NCBI GenBank assembly: GCA_033851915.1
Contig: JAWSVM010000001.1
Location: 682,001 to 746,000 of the forward strand
DNA from: UBA1672 sp033851915
GTDB taxonomy: Bacteria > Pseudomonadota > Alphaproteobacteria > Micavibrionales > Micavibrionaceae
Direction of reading: 5' to 3'
Length of the DNA: 64,000 nucleotides
Part shown: in pieces, positions 35,664 to 44,515 of the stretch
How the letters are laid out: every line of letters begins with the position of its first letter
How positions within the stretch are numbered: position 1 is the stretch's first letter
Program-made: the position numbers and the translations under genes
The notes under the pieces: model-generated
What the model saw: the letters and a program-made list of their open reading frames with translations, nothing else
Databases searched by the model: none
Told to the model about the DNA's origin: nothing

Positions 35664-36617
35664 ATGACTCTCTATATTCGTTTACTTACTTTGTTTGTAC
35701 TGACGTTTGTTGGTATCGCCCCAGTAGCAAAGCATGTGCATGCCTCTACGCAGGAAATTGTTGCTGTTGTTAATGATGATGCGATATCCGTGCGTGATTT
35801 AAGCAAGCGTATGAAGTTGGTTATGGTGTCCTCTAGGCTACAAAATAGTAAAGAAATCCGCGCGAGATTGAAGCCGCAAATTTTGAATACTTTGATTAAT
35901 GAGCAGCTGATGTTGCAAGAAGCGCGCAAGATGAATATCCAGATTGAACGTTCTGAAATTGAATCAGGTTTTTCTAAAATTGCAGCACAGAATAAATCGA
36001 CCCCTGAAAAGTTTAAAGCCATGTTGAGCCGTGGCGGTATTGAAATATCGACGATGTATACCCAGATTGAGGCACAGGTTGCGTGGGGTAAGGTTGTGCA
36101 GAAACGTTTGCGCCCCAGAGTGGTTGTTTCTGATCGTGATGTTGATGATACGTTGGAACGTATTCAAGCCAAAGTCGGATCGAAGGAATATTTGACGGCC
36201 GAGATTTTTCTTCCGATTGATACTGTAAAATCAGAAAAGCAGGTCAAGCAACTTGCCAATCGTTTGGTGAGAGAAATTAAATCCGGTAAAGCCAGTTTTT
36301 TCAATTTAGCGCAGCAATTTTCGAAGGCTGCGGGCGCTGTGAATGGCGGTGATACAGGATGGTTGCAGGAAACGCAGCTTTCAGAGGAAATATTGACTGG
36401 TTTACAGGCGGTTAAAAAAAATCAGGTGACTAAGCCGATTAAGACATTAAGTGGCTACCATATTTTGTTTTTGCGCGATATTCGCACTTTGACCGAGGAT
36501 ACGATGCCATCGCGCGATCAGATCTATTATTCCTTGGGAACGGAGCGTCTTGAAAAATTACAGCGCCGTCATTTGATGGATTTAAAAGCATCATCATTCA
36601 TTGATCTTCGTGTGTAA
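35664..36617 (+). CDS. surA: SurA-like periplasmic peptidyl-prolyl isomerase
   Basis: About 317 aa with a signal peptide ending near VHAST. The N-terminal SurA domain starts EIVAVVNDDAISVRDLSKR, and one parvulin domain is seen from about residue 175 (FNLAQQFSKAAGAVNGGDTGWL and SGYHILFLRDIR). It chaperones outer-membrane proteins such as FadL. The ATG at 35664 follows GAAGGAAC; the upstream TTG is not needed. rsmA follows after two bases. The usual companion pdxA is absent. Confidence 0.9.
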   Translation: MTLYIRLLTLFVLTFVGIAPVAKHVHASTQEIVAVVNDDAISVRDLSKRMKLVMVSSRLQNSKEIRARLKPQILNTLINEQLMLQEARKMNIQIERSEIESGFSKIAAQNKSTPEKFKAMLSRGGIEISTMYTQIEAQVAWGKVVQKRLRPRVVVSDRDVDDTLERIQAKVGSKEYLTAEIFLPIDTVKSEKQVKQLANRLVREIKSGKASFFNLAQQFSKAAGAVNGGDTGWLQETQLSEEILTGLQAVKKNQVTKPIKTLSGYHILFLRDIRTLTEDTMPSRDQIYYSLGTERLEKLQRRHLMDLKASSFIDLRV

Positions 36618-36619
36618 CA

Positions 36620-37483
36620 ATGGCGCTTGACTTGTCAGAGCGAATTAAAGCGATTGAGGCTTTGCCACCTTTGCGTGATGTGATTGCACAGCATGGTTTG
36701 AGCGCACAAAAAGCTTTGGGGCAAAATTTTCTGCTTGATATGAATATTACCGATAAAATTGTCCGTGAAGCTTTGGCGCGTGATGGCGATGATTGGAATG
36801 GGGTCCACGCGTTTGAAATTGGGCCGGGGCCAGGTGGTTTGACACGTTCTCTGCTTAAGAGTCCTGCTGCAAAGGTGATCGCGATAGAGCTTGACCGACG
36901 TGCTGTTGTTGTGCTGGAAGGGCTGGTGCAAGCCGCGCAGGGTGATTTGGATGTTTTGCAATGTGATGCCATGAAAGAAGACTTAACCACAATGGCAGAC
37001 GCGCCACGGGTGATTGTTGCGAACCTACCTTACAATATTGCTACGCCGTTACTGATTGGGTGGTTAAAGCAAATCAGGATAGATCATAATGCTTATAAAT
37101 CTATGACATTGATGTTTCAAAAAGAAGTGGCTGATCGGATGGCGGCGGCGGTTAATACCAAGGCTTATGGGCGCTTGGCTATTATAACGCAGTGGCTTTG
37201 TCGGGCGCATGTTATCTATGATCTTCCGCCTTCCGCCTTTACGCCGCCGCCCAAGGTGATGTCGGCGGTGGTGCACCTTACGCCGCGTGAATTACCCGCT
37301 GATGCGCCTGATTTTAGTGCAGTGGAGCGTGTGACTGCTGCGGCCTTTAATCAACGTCGTAAAATGATCAGATCTAGCCTGAAAGAGTACATGCCTGCGA
37401 TTGAAGCGTTAGGTATAGACCCGCAGTTGCGCGCAGAAAATTTGACTGTTGCTGATTTTTTAGGTATCTCTAGCTTTAAATAA
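36620..37483 (+). CDS. rsmA: 16S rRNA (adenine1518/1519-N6) dimethyltransferase
   Basis: A 287-aa SAM-dependent methyltransferase. HGLSAQKALGQNFLLD is the KsgA N-terminal signature, FEIGPGPGGLT binds SAM, and NLPYNIATP is the catalytic NLPY motif. It dimethylates two adenines in the 3' end of 16S rRNA. It starts right after surA. Confidence 0.95.
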   Translation: MALDLSERIKAIEALPPLRDVIAQHGLSAQKALGQNFLLDMNITDKIVREALARDGDDWNGVHAFEIGPGPGGLTRSLLKSPAAKVIAIELDRRAVVVLEGLVQAAQGDLDVLQCDAMKEDLTTMADAPRVIVANLPYNIATPLLIGWLKQIRIDHNAYKSMTLMFQKEVADRMAAAVNTKAYGRLAIITQWLCRAHVIYDLPPSAFTPPPKVMSAVVHLTPRELPADAPDFSAVERVTAAAFNQRRKMIRSSLKEYMPAIEALGIDPQLRAENLTVADFLGISSFK

Positions 37484-37504
37484 TTATAAAAAGGGGACGT
37501 CAGG

Positions 37505-38077
37505 GTGTTGTTATCGTCTGAGTTTAATAAAGAAAAATTCCTTGTTGCGAGCTATTTTGTGTCGAGTAATTCAGAGATACTCGTGTCTGAAATTGATGAT
37601 TTTCTTCAAGATGATTGGGATAATGTTTTTCAAGCTGTCGTTGAGGAAAACAAAGCCGTTGCATTGGTTGATGTCGTGCGGGATGAGTATTATACTTTTG
37701 AGGATCATATGACGGATCATCCTGATTCAAAGGTTAGGGAAGAAAAGTTCGTTCCTGAACAAATAGGGCCTTACTATCGCTTATTAGGTGTGCTTACACC
37801 GACGCAGTTTTTAAAAGATTTTGAGAAGAAGTTTGATTCTGTTGAGGATATCAAGATGAATTACGTTTCTGCGATTGCCTTTAAAAAAGATGCGGTTAAG
37901 CAGCTTTTGGATATTTCTGAAACCGGATTTGTTGAAGTGCATGACTTTGAAAAGCATATGAGGCTATCTATTGCATCACCTAGCTTATGTGCAGATATGG
38001 TTATTGATAAGGAAGGGCGTCCTTCTTTACGTCCTGAACCGGAGTTTCCAACCGATATAGAGAAGCTTTCTTTTTGA
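37505..38077 (+). CDS. Hypothetical acidic protein, 190 aa
   Basis: A soluble protein without signal or TM segment, rich in Asp, Glu, Phe and Val. The GTG at 37505 follows GGGGACG. No family is recognised. It is 21 bases after rsmA and converges with gmk at nine bases; the function cannot be deduced. Confidence 0.65.
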   Translation: MLLSSEFNKEKFLVASYFVSSNSEILVSEIDDFLQDDWDNVFQAVVEENKAVALVDVVRDEYYTFEDHMTDHPDSKVREEKFVPEQIGPYYRLLGVLTPTQFLKDFEKKFDSVEDIKMNYVSAIAFKKDAVKQLLDISETGFVEVHDFEKHMRLSIASPSLCADMVIDKEGRPSLRPEPEFPTDIEKLSF

Positions 38078-38086
38078 TATATTCAG

Positions 38087-38728
38087 TTAAAGTCCGTCTT
38101 TTAGCCCGCGCACAAAATTAGACAGCCCTGCCATTCTGCGGCGTTTAATGCGCTCTGCATCCAAGATAAGCTGTGCTTTCTTGATGGCTTCATCAACATC
38201 ATTATTGATAATGACATAGTCATATTCGCTATAATGTGACATTTCATCTGCGGCTTTGGCCATGCGGCCTCTGATATCGCTGTCGGATTCCAATGTATCT
38301 TTGGATCTGTCACGTAAGCGTTTTTCCAGTTCTGCGCGTGCAGGGGGCAGGATGAACACCGTTACCAAATCTTCACGCGCAATTTCGGAGAGTTGTTGCG
38401 TGCCTTGCCAGTCAATATCGAAGATTACATCTTTTCCTTCGGACATGGCTATATCGACAGGCGCGCGCGGTGTGCCGTAGTAATTGTCGAAAACTTTGGC
38501 GTGTTCCAGCATCTCGTCATTATCAATCATATCTTGAAAGGCGTTCGGCTCTACAAAATAGTAGTCCTGCGCATGGACTTCACCCGCGCGGCGTTTCCGT
38601 GTGGTGGCCGAGACAGATAGGCTCAAATCTTCATTGTTGCGCAAAAGTGCCCGTGTAATCGTTGTCTTCCCTGCGCCAGAGGGGGATGACATGACATACA
38701 TTAAGCCGCGGCGTTTAATTTTATCCAA
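38087..38728 (-). CDS. gmk: Guanylate kinase
   Basis: About 213 aa, phosphorylates GMP to GDP. The P-loop SSPSGAGKTTITRALL, the GMP-binding SVSATTRKRRAGEVHAQDYYF and DIDWQGTQQL are typical. The TTG at 38728 is preferred because GGAGAG lies just before it and the product starts near DKIKRRGLM as in relatives; an ATG at 38767 would add 13 basic residues. Confidence 0.94.
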   Translation of the reverse strand: MDKIKRRGLMYVMSSPSGAGKTTITRALLRNNEDLSLSVSATTRKRRAGEVHAQDYYFVEPNAFQDMIDNDEMLEHAKVFDNYYGTPRAPVDIAMSEGKDVIFDIDWQGTQQLSEIAREDLVTVFILPPARAELEKRLRDRSKDTLESDSDIRGRMAKAADEMSHYSEYDYVIINNDVDEAIKKAQLILDAERIKRRRMAGLSNFVRGLKDGL

Positions 38729-38824
38729 AATAACTCTCCGGTCATTCTTAATTATTCTTTTTATCATCCCAAACTAAACCTAGAATGGGTAAATCGCAAT
38801 TTTAAAGTGACAAGAGGTATGAAA

Positions 38825-39613
38825 ATGGCTGCGCATAAGTTGGTTCCAAGGGTGATTGTGATTACGGGTGCGTCCAGTGGCATTGGGCAGGCCTTGGCGG
38901 AATATTACGCAGACGCAGGGATTGTGCTTGGTTTAACGGGGCGCAATCAAGCGCGTCTTGATGCTGTTTCTTTGGTGTGTCAGGAAAAGGGCGCGCATGT
39001 TGTTTCTTCTGTTCTTGATGTTACGGATCGTTCCAAAATGGCGCAATGGTTATTGGCCTTGGATGATGAGCATCCTATTGACCTTGTGATTGCCAATGCG
39101 GGGATATCTGCGGGGACGGGCGGTGTTTTGGTTGGTGAAGATCCTGCGCAGGTGCGTCATGTCTTTGATGTTAATCTTCATGGTGTTCTAAACACGGTTG
39201 AACCTGTGCAAGGTAGAATGTTGGTGCGCGGGAGGGGGCAAATTGCATTAATGAGTTCCTTGGCCGGTTATCGTGGTTGGCCGGGCGCGCCTGCATATTG
39301 TGGCTCTAAGGCGGCTGTGAAAGTATATGGCGAGTCTTTACGTGGTGTTTTGAAGAAGACAGGACTTCGCGTGAATGTTGTGTGTCCGGGGTTTGTGACG
39401 TCCAGAATAACGGCGTGTAATGAATTTCCTATGCCTTTTTTAATCGAGGCTGATAAAGCCGCTAAAATTATTGCAAAGGGATTACGGAAGAATAAGGGGC
39501 GGATTGTTTTTCCTTTTATTCCGGGGTGTATGTCATGGTTTTTCATGGTTGTGCCGGACTTTATTGCGCAATATCTTCTCTCTTTTTCGTCGGATAAATC
39601 AGTCGAAAATTAA
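38825..39613 (+). CDS. Short-chain dehydrogenase/reductase
   Basis: A 262-aa SDR with TGASSGIGQALAEYYA (NAD(P) loop), NAG at about residue 90, the Ser of SSLAGYRG and the YCGSK catalytic pair (YxxxK). A hydrophobic C-terminal stretch may sit at the membrane. The substrate is unknown. The ATG at 38825 is preferred because AAGAGG has correct spacing; ATG codons at 38807 and 38819 are alternatives. It is divergent from gmk. Confidence 0.88.
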   Translation: MAAHKLVPRVIVITGASSGIGQALAEYYADAGIVLGLTGRNQARLDAVSLVCQEKGAHVVSSVLDVTDRSKMAQWLLALDDEHPIDLVIANAGISAGTGGVLVGEDPAQVRHVFDVNLHGVLNTVEPVQGRMLVRGRGQIALMSSLAGYRGWPGAPAYCGSKAAVKVYGESLRGVLKKTGLRVNVVCPGFVTSRITACNEFPMPFLIEADKAAKIIAKGLRKNKGRIVFPFIPGCMSWFFMVVPDFIAQYLLSFSSDKSVEN

Positions 39614-39710
39614 TGATTTGAGTATAGTGCTTGATTTATGGTTGAATACGTATAGTTTCATTGCCGAAATGATTATATGTCGTTTCGCTTGATTTGAGCA
39701 CAATGGGGAA

Positions 39711-40034
39711 GTGAGTTTTTTCAAGATGGATGTGGATTCAATTGAATGTAATGCTAAAGAGGCTGCGAGTTTACTCAAAGCATTATCGAACGAAAAGCGT
39801 TTGCTGATCGTTTGTGCTCTTTATAAGGGCGAAAAAAGCGTGGGGGAGCTTGAGGCGATTGTCGATCTTAGTCAATCTGCTTTGTCACAGCATCTGGCCA
39901 GATTAAGGGCGGATGATCTTGTTGCTACGCGTCGTTGTGCCCAGACGATTTATTATTCATTAAATCATGAAGCCATCAAGAGTGTGATGAAATGTTTGTG
40001 TTCCGTGTATAATTCTAAAGAAAATATAGTTTAA
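39711..40034 (+). CDS. ArsR-family transcriptional regulator, possibly sulfur-responsive
   Basis: About 102-107 aa winged helix with LSNEKRLLIVCALYKGEKSVGELE and the recognition helix SQSALSQHLARLRADDLV. The ArsR metal motif ELCVC is missing. The layout, with a Cys in the LLIVCAL helix and another near the C-terminus (VMKCLC), resembles BigR/SqrR-type persulfide sensors, where two Cys form a polysulfide bridge. The Cys-Cys spacing is not exactly that of SqrR, so the call is tentative. GTG at 39711 or ATG at 39726 may be the start. It overlaps the convergent GT9 gene by four bases. Confidence 0.8.
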   Translation: MSFFKMDVDSIECNAKEAASLLKALSNEKRLLIVCALYKGEKSVGELEAIVDLSQSALSQHLARLRADDLVATRRCAQTIYYSLNHEAIKSVMKCLCSVYNSKENIV

Positions 40035-41002
40035 CGTTGGCTTGTCGGCAGCATTTCTTTCAAAATTTCAAATACGTTATCACTCTTTAAATGTTTTAGA
40101 GGATCATGCTGTATGGTCTGGACGTTTGCGCCTTTTGGCGCGTGGCGTGTTGGGTTGCTGTTTGCAGAAAACAGAACAAGGCTGGGGCAGCCCGTTGGGC
40201 CAATCATATGCATAGGCCCTGTATCGTTGCCGATAGCGCCATCTGCGCCATGTGCCAGTGCAGCAATTTCGAACAGGGATGTTTGCCCCGTTAGGTTTAA
40301 AACGTCAGGGCATATGGTTTCTATTGCTTTTGTAACCTTTTTTTCTGCTGTGGTTCCAAGAAGAACAACTTGATAATTATTTTGTGTTAGTTGCTGCGCA
40401 AGCTCGCCATATTTTTCATGTGGCCAGCGTTTTAGCGGGTGCTGCGGTGCTGATCCCGGGACAAATAAAATGTAAGGCGGTTTTAATCCTAATCTTGATA
40501 GATCTTCTTTTATCCATGAAAGATTATCAATTTCTATATTTTCTATACCTGCGCGCTGTAATGTTTGCTTATGCCCGTCGAAAGCATGGCCTGCGGTGCG
40601 CTGCGGTGATGTGTTTTGGTGGGATGCCCCTGCGGCAATACCAACCCATTCAGGCTTTTTGTGTTTGGGAAATAGTTTGAAGTAAAAGGATGTTCGGTCA
40701 TTATTTTGTAAATCATAGATGCGCGAGAATTGTCCACTCATTAGCTTTTTTCGCAAAGACATCCATCCGCACAGATCAAACGTTTTAGGCCTTTTATCGA
40801 TTAATATATCATCAAAATATCCGCATTTTTCTCCGAAGGATTTAAACATGGGGGTGGTGAGTAGGGTAATGTGCGCATTTGGGTGATGTTTTCGAATGGC
40901 GGCCATTGGGCCAAGCGCCTGTATGAAGTCGCCTAAAGCGCTGAGCTTTATAACCAGAATTCTTGTAGAACCTTCGTGTTGCGACATATTATTCGGCGGC
41001 AT
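40031..41002 (-). CDS. Glycosyltransferase family 9, heptosyltransferase-like
   Basis: A 318-323-aa GT-B enzyme with ILVIKLSALGDFIQALGPM near the N-terminus and the acceptor-site PTGCPSLVLFSANSNPTRHAP near the C-terminus, and IGNDTGPMHMIG, the GT9 hallmark for ADP-heptose binding. It probably adds a sugar to LPS core. ATG codons at 41002 and 40987 are both possible; the second lies just after the stop of the upstream GT4 gene. Confidence 0.88.
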   Translation of the reverse strand: MPPNNMSQHEGSTRILVIKLSALGDFIQALGPMAAIRKHHPNAHITLLTTPMFKSFGEKCGYFDDILIDKRPKTFDLCGWMSLRKKLMSGQFSRIYDLQNNDRTSFYFKLFPKHKKPEWVGIAAGASHQNTSPQRTAGHAFDGHKQTLQRAGIENIEIDNLSWIKEDLSRLGLKPPYILFVPGSAPQHPLKRWPHEKYGELAQQLTQNNYQVVLLGTTAEKKVTKAIETICPDVLNLTGQTSLFEIAALAHGADGAIGNDTGPMHMIGPTGCPSLVLFSANSNPTRHAPKGANVQTIQHDPLKHLKSDNVFEILKEMLPTSQR

Positions 41003-42212
41003 CTAATTGTTGTTGTGGATTTTTCTCTGTTGATTTTAAGAAAGGTTCTGGTTTTTTTGCGGAGATTGAGTTTTTCAAAACTTCTGCATAAACGCTCAGA
41101 GTTTTATCCGCCATGATATCTTTGGTAAAGTGCGCAGCAACATGAGCCATAGAGCGTGTTGCGAGTATAGCGCGTTGTGACGGATCTAAGGAAAGAGCTT
41201 CGTGCATGGCTTGAGCTAAAGCATCAGGGTCTGATGGCGGGACATGCCATCCTGTTTCGCCGCGCAATATTGTCTCTCTCGCGCCGCCGTGATCACTGGC
41301 AATTATGGGGCGTCCCATGGCTTGCGCTTCAACGGGGATGCGGCCAAAGCCTTCAGGGTCGGTGGAGGCAGAGACAACCACGGTTGAAAGCATATACGCC
41401 GCAGGCATGTCATGGCATTGCTCAACAATACGTATTTGTGTGCCTAGTCCTTGTTCTTCGATATATTGATCCAGTTCCTGACGGTATTCTGTGCGCCCTT
41501 GGTCAGATCCTATAATGACGCAGAAAACATCAGGGCGGTTTAGCTTTGCCATGGCCGCGATCAGAATATGGTGGCCTTTCCAACGTGTGATACGTCCGGG
41601 CATCATAATGATATTTGCGCCATCAGGGATGCGCCATTGCGTGGCTAGATCAATCATACGCTCTGCCGTTACGGCTGTTGGATGAAAGCGTTCGATCGGA
41701 ATGCCGCGATGAATGGTGCGGATGCGTTCCGGCTCTACGCCATAATTATCTTGAAGATATTGCGCAACAAAATCTGAAATTGCGATGATAATTTCACCGT
41801 TTGCGATGGAGGTGTTGTAGATACGTTTGGCCTCGCCGCTGATATTATAGGGGGCATGACAGGTGGTTATGAAATGGGCATCGGTGCCTTTGCATGCGCG
41901 CCATGCGCTCCATGCGGGGGCGCGGCTTCGGGCGTGGACGATGCCGACATTATGTCGCTTGATAATCTTTTTGAGGCGCGCAACATTCTTCCACATAATG
42001 ACGGGATTTTTACTGTGTACCGGCATATCAATATGGATCGCGCCCGCGCGGGCAAGTTCGGAAACACGATATCCGCCATTGGAAACCACGATGGCTTTTG
42101 CGCCTGCTTTTACAATTTCAGCCGCAATATCAATACAACCTTGTTCTGCACCGCCCGCGCCAAGCTCGGGGATGATTTGCATAATGACAGGTTGTGAAGT
42201 GTTCGTATTCAT
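40989..42212 (-). CDS. Glycosyltransferase family 4
   Basis: About 407 aa, GT-B fold. The N-terminus has QIIPELGAGGAEQGCIDIA, the donor domain has MMPGRITRWKGHHILIAAM and ASTDPEGFGRIPVEAQAMGRPIIASDHGG, the E-x7-E pattern of GT4 enzymes. With the overlapping GT9 gene it forms an envelope-glycan pair, probably LPS core or O-chain. The ATG at 42212 is preferred; an ATG at 42260 would add 16 unrelated residues. Confidence 0.88.
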   Translation of the reverse strand: MNTNTSQPVIMQIIPELGAGGAEQGCIDIAAEIVKAGAKAIVVSNGGYRVSELARAGAIHIDMPVHSKNPVIMWKNVARLKKIIKRHNVGIVHARSRAPAWSAWRACKGTDAHFITTCHAPYNISGEAKRIYNTSIANGEIIIAISDFVAQYLQDNYGVEPERIRTIHRGIPIERFHPTAVTAERMIDLATQWRIPDGANIIMMPGRITRWKGHHILIAAMAKLNRPDVFCVIIGSDQGRTEYRQELDQYIEEQGLGTQIRIVEQCHDMPAAYMLSTVVVSASTDPEGFGRIPVEAQAMGRPIIASDHGGARETILRGETGWHVPPSDPDALAQAMHEALSLDPSQRAILATRSMAHVAAHFTKDIMADKTLSVYAEVLKNSISAKKPEPFLKSTEKNPQQQLDAAE

Positions 42213-42325
42213 GAGTTTTAAAATAATGATCTTTCGTGTCTCTGGAAAGCATTTTTGCAAATCTCTATGTATTAAAATGGTCTTTATGTATAAAATACTC
42301 TCGTTATATCAAGAGAGGGTGACAT

Positions 42326-43090
42326 ATGAGCGTTTCTTATTTTTCTGAAAATCGAGGGTTGCGTTTGGCCTATGTGCGTATTGCGCCTTCGGCAAAAGGG
42401 CGCGCGTTGCCTGCTGTTTTGTTTTTGGGTGGGTTTAAATCCGACATGATGGGAACAAAAGCCATTTATCTGGAGGAGCAATGCACCGCCCGCGGGCAGG
42501 AGTTTGTCCGTTTTGACTATACGGGGCACGGCTTGTCTGACGGTGCGTTTGTTGATGGTACAATCGGATCATGGAAAAGGGATGCGCAGGATATACTGGA
42601 TCATGTTGTGACGTCGCCTGAGGTTATATTGGTTGGCTCGTCCATGGGTGGGTGGATTGCTCTGCGGCTTCTTATTGAACATTCAGCGCGTGTGAAAGGG
42701 GTCGTGGGTATTGCGGCGGCGCCTGACTTCACCAAGGATGTGGAAGCACGTATGGGGCAGGCGGAGCGTGATATGGTTGAGGCTATAGGGCGGTTGGAAG
42801 TTGCCAATGATTATAGTGATGAACCTTATATTTTCACTAAAAGTCTTTTAGAAGACGGACGTATGCAGAGCGTATTGCACGAACAATATAGTATCTCGTG
42901 TCCGTTGACACTAATTCAGGGGAAACTGGATGCGGATGTGCCGTGGGAGAAGGCGCTTAAAATTCAGGAATGTTTTCAAGGGCCAAACACGCATATAGAA
43001 TTTGTAGAGGATGGTGATCATCGTTTGTCACGTGAACAGGATTTGGCTCTGATAAATACGCATATTATAAAATTATCAGAGGCTGTGTGA
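42326..43090 (+). CDS. Alpha/beta hydrolase, ABHD10-like
   Basis: A 254-aa hydrolase with the nucleophile elbow VGSSMGGW (Ser106), the acid in KLDADVPWEKA and His in EDGDHRLS, and the oxyanion LGGFKSDMMGTKA loop. This matches bacterial relatives of ABHD10, a thioesterase or depalmitoylase; the substrate here is unknown. The RBS AGAGAGGG precedes the ATG. Confidence 0.86.
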   Translation: MSVSYFSENRGLRLAYVRIAPSAKGRALPAVLFLGGFKSDMMGTKAIYLEEQCTARGQEFVRFDYTGHGLSDGAFVDGTIGSWKRDAQDILDHVVTSPEVILVGSSMGGWIALRLLIEHSARVKGVVGIAAAPDFTKDVEARMGQAERDMVEAIGRLEVANDYSDEPYIFTKSLLEDGRMQSVLHEQYSISCPLTLIQGKLDADVPWEKALKIQECFQGPNTHIEFVEDGDHRLSREQDLALINTHIIKLSEAV

Positions 43091-43104
43091 TGCTCAGGCG
43101 CGTT

Positions 43105-43638
43105 TTATTTGCGTCCGTATCTATAGTCATCGCCTTTTTTCTTGGGGCGTCCCATATCATCAATGTTACTTTTCTTTGAACATATGAAGCAACAAAATGC
43201 ATTGAGGAAATAAACAAAGGCTGCAAAGCCGGCAAAAACGAAGACGGCCGTTTGTTCTAAGAGGAAGCCGATTGCTTTTTGTAAGTTACCGGCTTGGGTT
43301 TGGACTGCGTTTTGTTGTTGTAGCGATGTTGTGACGCTATCTTTTTCGTCCAAATTGGTTTGTGTAAAACTTTCATTATAGCCAGTTTGTGGTGTGTCCG
43401 TTTGCGTGACCTGAGGTGTTTGTTGATCAGGGAAAGGAGATAGGTCATTAATTGTTTCACCCATCTCTTGCAGTTGTACTTTCCATTGATCGTGGCTTTC
43501 TTTGTGATATTTATCCCAAAGTGCACCAATGTCAGATAGGCGGAATCCTTTATCCTGTTCTTGTGTGAAGATGTATATATCGTGTCCCAAAGCTAAAACA
43601 GCAGGAAGCAAAAGAAGGAAAAAGATGAATTTACGCAT
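43105..43638 (-). CDS. Hypothetical membrane protein, 177 aa
   Basis: An N-terminal hydrophobic segment (about residues 3-18) is followed by a long polar Gln/Thr/Asp-rich region, then a second TM segment near 127-151 rich in Phe, Ala and Cys, and a basic tail with RPKKKGDDYRYGRK. It probably has a periplasmic middle part. No family is recognised. It converges with the hydrolase gene. Confidence 0.6.
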   Translation of the reverse strand: MRKFIFFLLLLPAVLALGHDIYIFTQEQDKGFRLSDIGALWDKYHKESHDQWKVQLQEMGETINDLSPFPDQQTPQVTQTDTPQTGYNESFTQTNLDEKDSVTTSLQQQNAVQTQAGNLQKAIGFLLEQTAVFVFAGFAAFVYFLNAFCCFICSKKSNIDDMGRPKKKGDDYRYGRK

Positions 43639-43710
43639 GATGAAAGCCTGTAAATAGAATAAAAATACACCCTATTGTATCAATGAAGTTTAGATTCGCA
43701 AAGGCAAGAC

Positions 43711-43739
43711 TTGAACTTTTAATCAATTCGCTCTACATT
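43711..43739 (+). promoter_or_regulatory. Likely promoter of the tRNA-Ser gene
   Basis: TTGAAC at 43711-43716 and TACATT at 43734-43739 have a 17-base spacer and lie about 50 bases before the tRNA. Confidence 0.5.
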
Positions 43740-43789
43740 GCGCCATCTTTAATGTGCATGCGCATGATTTAGCGCATTGAAATGGACAT

Positions 43790-43880
43790 GGTGAGGTGGC
43801 CGAGTGGTTTAAGGCGCACGCTTGGAAAGCGTGTTAGGGTTCATAGCCCTACGTGGGTTCAAATCCCATCCTCACCTCCA
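43790..43880 (+). tRNA. tRNA-Ser (anticodon GGA)
   Basis: The acceptor stem GGTGAGG pairs with CCTCACC, the anticodon stem CACGC/GCGTG encloses TTGGAAA with anticodon GGA, a long variable arm (TAGGG/CCCTA) marks a class II serine tRNA, and the T-arm has TTCAAAT. CCA is encoded. The discriminator base before CCA is T, where E. coli serine tRNAs carry G. Confidence 0.95.
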
Positions 43881-43978
43881 TTTTCAAAGGAGATATTGTG
43901 TCAGATATTGCCATTTTTATCCCGCTTCTCTGTTATTCTATTCCTAAATGACGGGTTACAATTAATTGTCTATAGACA

Positions 43979-44419
43979 TTACATATCAAGGGTTTCTGCT
44001 GGCTGTTGTGGTGATTGTTTTGATGTTGCTTCTATAACGTTCATCCCGTGATGAGTGAGAGCATCAAGCACTTGCTTTGCTTCGGGGATGCCGACGATAT
44101 CCTTGTGGCAAAATAATGTGTGTATGCTTGCGCCAATATTATCAGAATGCACTATAATTGCATCTTGCTTGATTTGATGGTCGGGGTTGCTGTGAGTGGA
44201 GAAATTTTTCATAATTTCCAACCCAATCTTTGCTTCCGCAAGATGTGCAATGTTCTCATATGTTGTATTATGTGGATCTGTTTGCTCTCTGTATTGATTA
44301 ACGCATTCGCGTATTCTTTGAGAAATTTCCCCTAGGCTACCCATTTCAAGGAGTCCTTGAGTAGATAGTTCAATATCTTGGTATATGCCGTTTTCTATAT
44401 GAAAATTATTAATATTCAT
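43979..44419 (-). CDS. Hypothetical protein, 146 aa
   Basis: A soluble protein of mixed composition with several His residues (ALTHHGMNV, DALTHH) and no signal, TM segment or known motif. The ATG at 44419 follows AAAGGATAAAGAG. It is divergent from the TSUP gene, and the shared interval contains the 38-base palindrome, so the two genes may be co-regulated. Confidence 0.65.
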   Translation of the reverse strand: MNINNFHIENGIYQDIELSTQGLLEMGSLGEISQRIRECVNQYREQTDPHNTTYENIAHLAEAKIGLEIMKNFSTHSNPDHQIKQDAIIVHSDNIGASIHTLFCHKDIVGIPEAKQVLDALTHHGMNVIEATSKQSPQQPAETLDM

Positions 44420-44439
44420 TCTCTTTATCCTTTTATATA

Positions 44440-44477
44440 AGCATTCTTTCTATTTGTATACAAATAGAAAGAATGCT
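44440..44477. promoter_or_regulatory. Perfect 38-base palindrome, possible GntR operator
   Basis: Two arms of 19 bases are exact reverse complements with no loop; the centre is TTGTATACAA, the type of core bound by many FCD-group GntR regulators. It sits between the divergent 146-aa gene and the TSUP gene, whose neighbour is a GntR regulator. Confidence 0.65.
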
Positions 44478-44515
44478 ATACCGTAGCCATAATAGAAACA
44501 GTTAGGAGTGGTGGT

